From the NCBI RefSeq assembly GCF_030272615.1, contig NC_081415.1, positions 373,901,009 through 373,965,008 of the forward strand: a stretch of 64,000 nt of DNA. Reading direction: 5' to 3'. The stretch's first letter is position 1. The number at the start of each line of letters is the position of its first letter. Made by a program: the position numbers and the translations under genes. A model generated the notes under the pieces. The model saw only the letters and a program-made list of their open reading frames with translations, made no database searches and was not told where the DNA came from. Origin of the DNA: Cryptomeria japonica (taxonomy: Eukaryota > Streptophyta > Pinopsida > Cupressales > Cupressaceae). Below, in pieces: positions 55,258 to 64,000 of this stretch.

Positions 55258-56626
55258 TGCCTATTCAAACCAGGAGTTCTCATAAGACAAAGGCCAAAGA
55301 GCAAACCTTCACTTATCAAGATAATCCATTCTATGTGAAGGATCCCCTCACTGACATACCATCATCATCAGGTGGACAAATTTTTGATGAACTGAAATCT
55401 CCCACTATACATGAGACAAAAAACAATGATGGAAACAAAAACGACCGTAATATTCTTGAAAATCATAATGACTCCTCATCATCAAGTGAGACTGACGAAG
55501 CTACTAAACCTCCAGAAAAAGTTATCCTTGATTGTCAGAAACACAAAGACCTTAGAAAAATGATGAAAGCTATCATGCTCCGAGAAAAGGAAGACTATTT
55601 CTTAGAACTAGCAAATCAAGGTGTTAAACTTCCTGTTGGATATGATGTTCAGACACTTGTTACTAAGAGGAAAGACTCACCTATACTCATGGTACACAAA
55701 TAGTTAATAGCTTTGCGAATAGAGCTCACAGACCTAAAGAATAAGGACAATTCCCTGAACCAATATTCTCTAGAAGCAATATGTCCCTTCCCATTTGACA
55801 AGAATTTACACATGCCTCCATTCCCTTCACGAGTGGAAATCCCAAAATTTGATAAATAGGATGGTACCTTAGATCCTCAAGATCACGTCAGGGAATTTAG
55901 TGCTGCTTGTATGGAATTCATGCACGATCAAACGTACCTTATGCATCTCTTCCCAAGGAGTTTAGGGGGTCAAGCAATGGAATGGTTCTCAAGTCTACCC
56001 AAAGGAATAAAAACATTCGAAGAACTAATCCAACTATTCTTAAAACAATACTCATACAACATTCGACATCCTGTGACTATGATCGATCTTTGTAACACTC
56101 AACAGAAAATATGGGAACCTCTTCTTACTTTTCTCCAACACTGGAGAAGGATGTTCTCTAGGTACCCACGACCTATCCCGGACTCTGAGAAAATGGATAT
56201 ATTTGTCAATAACTTGGTCCCCAAAATGAAATATAGCATACAAATGCAAGTACACCCATCATTTAACAAAATGGTAGATAATGCCATTCGAATGGAAGAT
56301 GTGCTCATAAAAAAGGGAGATATCACACCTTGGAAAGAAACACAAACAGGATCCAGTTCTAAAGAGAAGAACAAGTATTGAAAATTTGCCAAAGACAACA
56401 ACAAGAATGTTGTTAATGATGGAGTAGTAGACACTGTCAAAACCAACTCAAAATCAACAATATTCAATCTGGCCAGTGCTACACAAGCGCTTAAAGCGCT
56501 GAAATTACAGCAGAAAATCAGCCAAAGAAAACAAAGGAATGGTTCAAAGAAAAGACTTGGCTTTCCAGACCTAAGTGTGATTTTACTCTTCTTGAAGAAT
56601 CATATGAGTCGGCTTTCAAAACTCTA
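55258..56626 (+). pseudogene. gag: Element C gag
   Basis: ATG 55258 (MPIQTRSSHK) is preferred over 55203 by comparison with B. The N-terminal, Ser/Asp-rich part is open to 55703, where a stop (CAA/CAG expected) interrupts it. A shift follows near 55850-55910, then the gag domain 55911-56381: LFPRSLGGQAMEWFSSLP, YSYNIRHPVTMIDLCNTQQ and FLQHWRRMFSRYPRPIP. This is roughly 60 percent like B by eye. A second shift lies between 56381 and 56627. Confidence 0.8.
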
Positions 56627-58260
56627 TTGGCAAAAAACTTGATAACACTACTAGATAGCTCCAGACCATATGATCTAGATGTCAAACCAAGATGGTGGAG
56701 AGAAAATGAATACTATGACTTCCATCAGAATAAGGGTGATAACATAAACAATTGCATGAAGCTAAAACATAAGGTTCAGGATCTCATAGACGCTGGTAAA
56801 GTTGTTGGTAAAGTTGTTGTTGGGAATCACCCAGCCAATGCTGATCATAAAGCATTTAAAGACCCTTTGCCTGCTTATGAACAAGGTGATTCCTCAAAGG
56901 CCAAAGGAGGTGCCAAGGTAAATTATGCTTATGCCAGCTAGGACAACATTATCAACATGATTGAACCTTCACACTCAGAATATTGCAATGTGATTATATT
57001 TCAAGATAAACCAAATGAATCACAATATGCAAAAGCTCTAACCCGATCTCAAAAGAAAGTCACCCTCCAAGGAGCTAGTTCTTCCAAACTGGCCCAAGAA
57101 ACATCAAATCCGACAGCTGTGCCAAATAAACAAAATGAATCAACCTTGGACAAATTTAAAAGATTAACCTCCTCCTCATCATCCTCTAGATACAGCGTGG
57201 TTGAACAGTTGAAAAAGACAAATGCTCAGATTTCAATTTTTGAATTGCTACAGCTCTCATCTGCTCACAAGGAAATTTTACACCAAGCATTGCTCACTAC
57301 CAACGTTCCAAAAGATTTAGACATTGATCGGTTTCAGTCTATGGTGGGTCATCTGACTTCACCTCACTATCTGACCTTCTTTGAGGAAGATGACAACTCA
57401 TTGAATCATCCACATAACCAGCCATTGCATATTGAAGCCATGATCCACAAACACAGAGTTAAACATGTTTTGATAGATGCAGGCGCGGGGTTGAATATCT
57501 GTACTTATCATCTGCTTACACAACTAGGATTCTCTGAAAATGTCATTGACCCAGGCAAGAAAATAACAATTAAAGCCTATGATGAAGAAGAGAGGACCTC
57601 CAAAGGTTTGGTATCATTACCAATCAGAGTGGGACCGGTAGAGAGAGATGTCCTTTTCCAGGTTCTCGATATTCCATTGTCATACAATATATTGTTGGGC
57701 AGGCCATGGATTCATGAAATGAAGGCAACACCCTCAACATATCACCAATGCTTAAAGTGTCCTTATAATGGAGCTGAAGTCAATATTCCAGCTGATACAA
57801 ATGTCATCTGTAGTGCATTGACAAAAGGTGCAGATACTCTTGTGCCTCATAATAGGGAAGCCTCTCCAAATGAAGATCCAGAAACATTGATGAAAGACTT
57901 AGAAAAGAGATTGAAGATTATAGGTACTGGCATGGATAGCTACAAGATAGAACCAGTATTATCATTAGTTTCTCTTCCTCGATCGCCAAAACAGCTAGGC
58001 AAGCCATCAGAGGCTATGAGAACCCAAACTCCAGCTCCGAATATTATATATGATGGTCTCTTTATATAGTCTTCTACCTCCTTGGCAGATGAAATAGAAG
58101 AGTATGATGTGCTTAACTGGCTCTATAAGGAAGATAGTCCAAATGAGGAGGTATGACATTGTGAGATTTCTTCAAACCAGTATGGTCATGGTTACAAAAT
58201 GATTCAGCGCATGGGGTACTTAGGTACTAGTCCTTTGGGCAAACAAAAAGAAGGTATTAC
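56627..58260 (+). pseudogene. pro: Element C gag C-terminus, protease and G-patch
   Basis: Frame 56627-56941 then 56957-58069, one frame with a stop at 56939. A zinc-like YYDFHQNKGDNINNC has lost the first Cys and the His of the B version. The protease region is at 57430-57740, with VKHVLIDAGAGLNICT (DAG in place of DSG; B has DGG) and YNILLGRPWIHEM. The G-patch at 58180-58250 is YGHGYKMIQRMGYLGTSPLGK, with stops at 58067 and 58156 before it. As in B, protease and G-patch come between gag and RT. Confidence 0.78.
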
Positions 58261-59900
58261 TGAACCAATTTAGCTACAAACCAAATCCACACATGATAAA
58301 GCTAGACTGGGATACAATCCTAAGAAGACATCAGAACAAAAACATGTTTCTAAGTCTAAGGGCTTGAAAAAGATATCGCCTTTAATATTACATGAAGCAA
58401 ACACTAAACAGATGAAAGAAGAGCGTAGAAAAGAGAGAGAGGAATCAACAATCAAGAAAGAAGAAATAGTCAGTGCTCAAGCTTCAATGGTATCAGCTAC
58501 GATAATACAAGAAGTTGAGGTTCTTGAAGATATAAGAGATGAATCTGTAAGAATCAGAGAATTGTTGCACCATTAAAAATTCCAGTCACATATACTGGCA
58601 GGCAACAGGTAGATGATTCAGAGACTGATTCAAATGAGTATGAATGGGGTCTTGACTATCTTTCAGACACATCTGCTACAGAAACTCCAGAAGAATCTAG
58701 TGGTATCATGGATGATACTCAAGAGTTGATGCGCGTAAAAATAGAGAAGGAAATACAAGAAATTAGACAAAAGAGGCAAGCAAATTATGAATAAGCATTG
58801 AAAGAAGGAACAATACTAGAAAGCTTCTCATCTATGTGTCCTTATCCCGAAACAGAACAAATCAGTCATAGCACTACACAGGAAGAGTTAGAAGCTGCAG
58901 GACAAGAACCAGTTGTCAGTCCAGAAGAAGCTGAATGGAGTAGACGACAGAAAGTCGTAGAAACAATGAGACCATGTCAATAGGTGTGTCAGATACAAAT
59001 GACAAATGAACTACAATATGAAGGAATTTGTAGCATTAAAGATGTTAGTATTGATACTATACATATGCTTACTAAATCACTTGAAAGAGACTTGGAAACT
59101 TCATCAGATAACTCTAATGATTCTAATGACTCTAATGACAGTCCTGTTCATGATGATACCCACTCATCCTCAAATTCTAAATCATCTGATACAAACAATG
59201 AAAAATTGCCCACTAGTCTTCTTGCTGTTAAACCACGACATGACGTCCAGTCTGACTTAGTCAATGATGTTATAAGTATTCCTATTGGATTAGATCGATT
59301 AAATATTAACATGAACTTTAATAATCATGATCTGACTCTTCCTGGTCTTGAGACACTTACGCAAGGTATCATTCTGGAACTTGACTTTTCGATCCGTAGC
59401 TATGATAACAATACCGTGAACGCTCTTGAACCTATCCAAAATTTGTCCCTAATACATCTCGAATTGATTGACTGTACTTTACAGAATCAACCCATGGATA
59501 TACCTATTTTTGCCAATGACTATACATTATCCTATTATCTCAATGTAGTCGAACCTATTAACTCTTCCACCAGTGAATGGAGTGAAAATATGACTGAAGA
59601 AGATATCAAGTATCTTAGTCGCAAAAACAAGAAAGATAAAAATAAAAGATCTGATGGCGAAAACCACATTGTAGCGATGTTAGAATCTAAAAAAGAGAAA
59701 ATAAAAGACGTACCCAAAGGTGAAAACCTCTCAGAGGCACCTGAAGGTGAGATACTTGGTATACTGCCCAGTCATTTTTAGGAGCGGTCTTCCATATTGA
59801 TCGAGCCAACTCAGCCAGTGAATATCGGGAATCAAGACACACCAAAATAATTCACGTAGCTCAATCACTATCAACGGAGGAATTGAAGGATTTCACTTAG
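58261..59900 (+). pseudogene. Element C acidic spacer between G-patch and RT
   Basis: Pieces 58364-58576, 58798-58983 and 58984-59781: Glu/Lys-rich helical, then a Ser/Asp/Asn-rich tract with (NDSNDS)-like repeats at about 59110-59145. Next comes the segment shared with B (KYLSRKNKKDKNK...MLESKKEKIKDVPKGENLSEAP). Frames change at about 58580 and after 59781. No known domain. Confidence 0.55.
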
Positions 59901-59945
59901 CTATTCCTAGAGAAGAAAATAAATTTTGCATGGACATACTCTGAT

Positions 59946-61330
59946 ATGCCAGGCTTAGATCCTAATCTTATTATGCACCATCTCTCAATCACACTAGGAG
60001 TAAAACCAGTTAAACAAAAACTTCATAAGATGCACTCGCATGTCGCACTATTGGTCAAAGCTGAACTAGATAAACTACTCAAAGCTAGATTTATTAGAGT
60101 GATAGATTATGCTGAATGGATTTCCAACATAGTACCTATGTCAAAGGCAGATAAATCTATCAGAGTTTGTACAGATTTTAGAGATCTCAATAAAGCATGT
60201 CCAAAAGATGACTTTCCATTGCCAAATATTGATATGATAGTCGACATGACAGCTGGTTATGAGATGTACTCACTAATGGATGGATTCTCCGGCTACAATC
60301 AAATTAAAATTGCTCTTGGAGATCAAGAAAAAACAGCTTTCACCTATGCATGGGGAACCTTTTGTTGTAACGTTATGCCATTTGGGTTAAAGAACGTAGG
60401 AGCGACCTACCAAAGAGCAGTTACAACCATCTGTCATGACATGATGCATAAGAATATGGAAGATTATGTTGATGACACTTTAGTGAAGACTATGAAAAGA
60501 TCAACGCATATTCAAGAGTTAGGTCCTATACTTGACAGAATGGAAAAGTTCAAGCTCTGATTAAATCCAAAGAAGTGTGCATTCGGAGTGACATCTGCTA
60601 AACTACTTGGCTACATCATTTCAAAGAAGGGCATCGAGGTTGATCCCGAGAAGGTCTAGGCTATAATGGAAATGCCGCCTCCAAAGAACATCAGTCAAAT
60701 GAGAAGTCTACAGGGACGTCTCCAATCCATTAGAAGATTTATTTCTCAACTAGCAGACAAAGCTCAACCTTTTACAAAGGTACTAAGGAAAGGCGTATTA
60801 TACAATTGGGATCAAGAATGTGAACAACATCTTCAGCAAATCAAAGAGTATCTGTCAAATCCACCGATATTGATGCCACCTATTCAAGGTAAACCATTAA
60901 TTTTATACATATCAGCAACTAATTCATCATTGGAGGCACTTCTGGCGCAACTGGATGACAACAAAAAGGAAAGAGCTATTTATTACATCAACAGGACATT
61001 GGTGTCTTACGAAATGAGCTACAATATAATAGAAAAAGCATGCTTGGCATTAGTCTTCCCATCACAGAAACTAAGGCACTATATGCTCGCACATTCAGTC
61101 AAGTTGGTGGCCAAAATTGATCCACTCAAGTATCTTTTAATAAAGCAACACTCACCAGATGATTGGCAAAGTGGGTAATGATCCTTACAGAGTTTGACAT
61201 TGAATATGTGGAACGCAAAGCCATAAACGGATAGGTAATTACTGATCAACTTGCTGAAGCTCGACTTGAGGATACTCAACCACTACACATTGAGTTCCCA
61301 GATGAATCAATAATGCATCTTACTCAACAA
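59946..61330 (+). pseudogene. pol: Element C reverse transcriptase and RNase H
   Basis: RT open 59946-60560: MPGLDPNLIMHHL, VCTDFRDLNKACPKDDFPLP, YSLMDGFSGYNQI, CCNVMPFGLKN, and YVDDTL at about 60463. A stop follows at 60558 (LNPKKC continues in frame) and another at 60657. RNase H is open 60666-61178: ILYISATNSSLEALLAQ (the usual Asp/Thr replaced), YINRTLVSYEMSYNIIEKACLALVF. A frameshift near 61140 and a TAG at 61232 follow. That TAG is the same codon position as the TAG at 36892 in B. Confidence 0.88.
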
Positions 61331-61830
61331 CCCTAGAAGATGTTCTTTGATGGGTCCTTTACTCAAAATGGTTCAGGTGCTGGCATACTATTCATTACTC
61401 CTTAGAAGTACTCCATTCCAAAATCTTATAAGATTCTATTCCCTTGCACAAACAACATTGCAGAATATGAAGCATTGGTAAATGGAATAAAATTAGCCAT
61501 TGAATGGAAGGTTGCTGAATTACATATTTATGGAGATTCTCAGTTGGTCATCAATCAAATCAATGATACATATCAGACTGGGGATGAGAAATTGATGCCT
61601 TACAAGAGGATGGTAGATGATTTCAAGAAGTATTTTGCTTTTGTATCATTCCAACAAATTCCTAGATCAACAAATAGAGTAGCCGATGCTATGGCTACCT
61701 TGGCATCTATACCTGAGCTACAGGAGTCCAATTTTCGCTTTGATTTCCTGGTGGAAGAGTTAGATTACCCTACTTATGATTCTCCTGAGACCCAAATAGT
61801 CTGTTCTATTATTGGACACGATTCATCCTG
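61331..61830 (+). pseudogene. pol: Element C archaeal-type RNase H
   Basis: MFFDGSFTQNGSGAGILF (catalytic Asp), a stop at 61402, then NNIAEYEALVNGIKLAIEWK (Glu) and LHIYGDSQLVINQI (Asp), DAMATLASIPE; open 61475-61831. It is the same second RNase H as in B and supports Tat lineage. Confidence 0.82.
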
Positions 61831-63083
61831 ATATAGCCACATCTATTCCTATCTTTGTGACCAAATTATCCCTGAAAACCTTACTTGTACCGAGAAAAGA
61901 AACCTAACTTGAAACGCTTCGCGATATGTTATCATAGCTAACAATTTATTTAGATGAGGTTTGGATGGTACTTTGCTTAGATGTCTAGAAACTGAAGAAT
62001 CAAAACGTGCATTGTCAGAAGTCCATGAAGGTATTTGTGGATCTCATTTAAATGGTTTTACTTTAGCTTGGAAACTATTATGGGCTGGCTACTACTGGCC
62101 AGATATGGAAAAAGACGCCATAAAATTTGCTAAGACTTGTGAGAAATGTCAGCTTCATGGAAATCTCATACATGCCCCGATGAGGGATCTCATACCATTC
62201 ATTACACATTAGCCTTTTCAGCAATGGGCCTTTGATCTCATTGGTCAGATATATCCTACTTCATCCAATGGACATAAATTCATCATAACAGCCACTGAAT
62301 ATTTCACCAAGTGGGTAGAGGCAATTCCGCTCATCAAAGCAACTGGTAAACAAGTCACCTTATTCATCCTAAACTATATAATTTGCAGGTATGAGATACC
62401 TTCATCCATCGTGACTGATAATGGAGGACTATTCAAGAATAAAGACCTGGATGAACTTTGTGAGAAATTCAAAATAAAGCAACACTGGTCATCAGTATAT
62501 TACCTTCAAGGTAATGGACAAGCTGAGGCGTCTAACAAAAACCTACTGACTATCTTGCACAGAACAGTGAACAAATTCAGGAAAGATTGGCATCTGCAGC
62601 TCAATCCGGCACTATGGGCTTACAGAACAAGTATCAGAACACCTACAGGGGCTACACCTTTCTCTTTGGTGTATGGGTTCAAAGCAATATTACCTATTGA
62701 AGTAGAAATACAATCTCTAAGATTTTCGTTGCAAGGTCTTGTTACTGATGAAGATCATAGAATATCTAGATTGCAAGAACTCGAATTGCTAGATGAGCGT
62801 CGACAAGTGGCGTTTAATTATCTCAGAGTGTATCAAAAGAGAATGTCCAGAGGGTATAACAAGAAAGTTCGACAAAGATAATTTCAAGTTGGTGACCTAG
62901 TTCTGAGAGAAAATCCAAAAAATCAATAGTTTCGAGACAACAAAGGGAAGTTTGAACCCAACTGGCTGGGTCCTTATATCGTTACTATAGACTTTGGCTC
63001 TGGTGCTTATCAACTCTCAACATCAGAAGGAGAACAACTTTGAGAACCGATTAACACCATCCACCTGAAAAGATTCTTTACTT
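61831..63083 (+). pseudogene. pol: Element C integrase
   Basis: Zinc module HEGICGSHLNG...CEKCQLHGN (62023-62160). A stop at 62210 replaces the Trp of B (TGG to TAG). Core: WAFDLIGQI (Asp), SIVTDNGGLF (Asp, about 62411), GQAEASNK (Glu, about 62518). Then RTPTGATPFSLVYGF, the stop at 62879, KFEPNWLGPYIV...GAYQLST, a stop at 63041, and the end near KRFFT (63083). Frame is kept from 61961 to the end, broken only by substitutions. Confidence 0.86.
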
Positions 63084-63120
63084 ACCATTCTCTCCTCCAG
63101 CAAACTATACAGCGGAAAAT

Positions 63121-63250
63121 GTCTTGAAGAAATCATAAAAATCAGAAAATGTCCTGAAGAAATCCTAAAAATCAGAAAATATCCTGAAGAAATCCTAAAA
63201 ATCAGAAAATGTCTTGAAGAAATCATAAAAATCAGAAAAAGTCCTGAAAA
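63121..63250 (+). repeat. 30-bp tandem repeat after pol
   Basis: Exact 30-bp steps at 63121, 63151, 63181 and 63211, with a partial fifth at 63241; unit GTCYTGAAGAAATCMTAAAA plus ATCAGAAAAT. The minus-strand ORF 63023-63382 with repeated FLIF words is a shadow of it. A-rich runs follow (63249-63262). Confidence 0.9.
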
Positions 63251-63284
63251 AAAAAAAAAAAGGAAAAAAGAGAGAAAATGCCTT

Positions 63285-63376
63285 GGTGAAAACTTGGTAA
63301 ATAGGCACCTTTGTAAAAAAAAAGAATAAGAATCTTTGCTAAGTAGGTGAAAACCTGGTAAACAGGCGCCTCTTGT
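63285..63376 (+). repeat. Two copies of the conserved post-pol motif
   Basis: GGTGAAAACTTGGTAAATAGG (63285) and GGTGAAAACCTGGTAAACAGG (63346), each followed by a (G)CRCCT..TTGTA segment, 61 bp apart. The same motif is at 38835 in B. GGT-GAAA-ACC can form a tiny GNRA-capped hairpin. Confidence 0.6.
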
Positions 63377-64000
63377 ACTCAAGCACTCCGTCTATCAACG
63401 CAATGTTGGCATTTCCCGCTTTCAAGTATCTTTTGTTTTCACTTGTACATATTTTCAGTCACTTTTGTGACATCCTGGTTCGTTGGAACCCTCATGACTT
63501 TAAACAGATCAATGTCCTAGTCTTAGGTTACTCGACAGATCACATTACATATCCTAAGCAGTGTCAACCAAGTCATTATTCCGTCAGTGAAACCTGGTTA
63601 GCCACTCCGAGTCAGTCACCTATCTCCTGACTACTACAGAGTTTTTATTACTGAGTTCACAAGCAAAACAACATAACAAAGAACAATTACTAAATAGTTT
63701 GAGCTATGAATGAAAAATTTTCTCTGTATGCTGTCTTTTATATTGGTTTTCGATTATTATCCCCCTGAGTAACTTGAGGAAGTCTGTATTGACTAAGAGG
63801 TGCAAGGATTGGGGGCATAATATTTTCTTTGTTTTCTGCTTGTAAGAATGATCCCGATGATCTAGAAACATATAAATTAGCTGGGTGTCTGTGATAAGAT
63901 CCTTCACATTAAGGTGAAATCACCTCACATACCTCGACTCCACTTAATTGTATGCTACAAGGAGGTCCATGTCATTTTTTTGTCTGTTTTGAGAGAATTT
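63377..64000. other. Element C 3' non-coding region to window end
   Basis: No feature that I can support. The ORFs at 63373 and 63704 show no similarity. By analogy with B, the antisense ORF and the 3' LTR should lie further right. Confidence 0.3.

Larger units (their letters stand above)
51945..64000 (+). mobile_element. Element C: Ty3/gypsy Tat-lineage, right end outside window
   Basis: 5' LTR 51945-53064, primer site 53073, leader with two arrays around a conserved block, gag at 55258, pol to about 63083, then non-coding to the window end. Domain order is the same as element B but several frameshifts are present. The PMD-type antisense ORF and 3' LTR expected from B would lie beyond 64000. 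Confidence 0.88.

Noticed and set aside
63023-63382. Minus-strand 119-codon ORF with repeated hydrophobic words, membrane-protein-like
   Set aside because: It is a shadow of the 30-bp tandem repeat and the end of the C integrase on the other strand.

Overview
The window looks like nuclear DNA from a plant with a very large, repeat-rich genome. A gymnosperm is my guess, from the density and style of the retroelements, but nothing here proves it. It is AT-rich. I found no host gene, no rRNA or tRNA gene and no CRISPR array. Nearly everything recognisable is LTR retrotransposon in various states of decay, nested and rearranged. Percentages of divergence are estimates by eye; no alignment or database search was run.

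Layout. 1-242: probable minus-strand fragment of a Tat-type LTR. 398-1597: LINE-like or processed insertion bracketed by a 15-bp target duplication. 1613-3500: AT-rich sequence resembling a minus-strand LTR. 3510-5019 plus 12749-13142: two ends of a broken minus-strand retroelement ORF (element G). It is interrupted by element A (5020-12748), a non-autonomous copia-like element with two 1126-bp LTRs, a gag gene with four zinc knuckles and a long extra ORF, but no pol. 13300-14680: an array of 34-nt imperfect palindromes in front of the G ORF. 15421-16803: a solo Tat-type LTR with a perfect 5-bp target duplication. 16809-20039: mostly unassigned, with a trace of a minus-strand gag. 20040-26715: element D, a minus-strand Ty1/copia element with gag-PR-INT-RT-RNaseH. 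26716-45020: element B, an 18-kb Ty3/gypsy Tat-lineage element. It has a leader carrying 21-nt-register motif arrays, a pre-gag ORF, gag, protease, G-patch, RT, RNase H, archaeal-type RNase H and integrase on the plus strand, and a plant-mobile-domain-like ORF on the minus strand with its own TATA box. 45021-48800: flank, a copia LTR fragment and the probable LTR of element E. 48811-50862: element E (gypsy-like gag). 50863-64000: element C, a second Tat-lineage element preceded by a truncated extra LTR copy and running off the window.

The most interesting signal is not in the proteins. Three unrelated or distantly related elements carry, in a non-coding leader in front of an ORF, a dense array of a short motif with a palindromic core. 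B has TAGCGCAT or TAGCGCGT, 38 sites in an almost perfect 21-nt register in the gag leader. It has 19 more in the leader of the antisense ORF, spaced 21/21/18 nt and pointing towards that ORF. C has TCGTACGA or TCGTATGA at 20-24 nt. G has 34-nt dyads with covarying arms. In B and C the two leader arrays flank a conserved non-coding block that contains three short hairpins whose stems are kept by compensatory changes. I read this as a cis-acting leader module (protein binding, RNA structure or small-RNA related) whose architecture is conserved while the motif itself is replaced between families.
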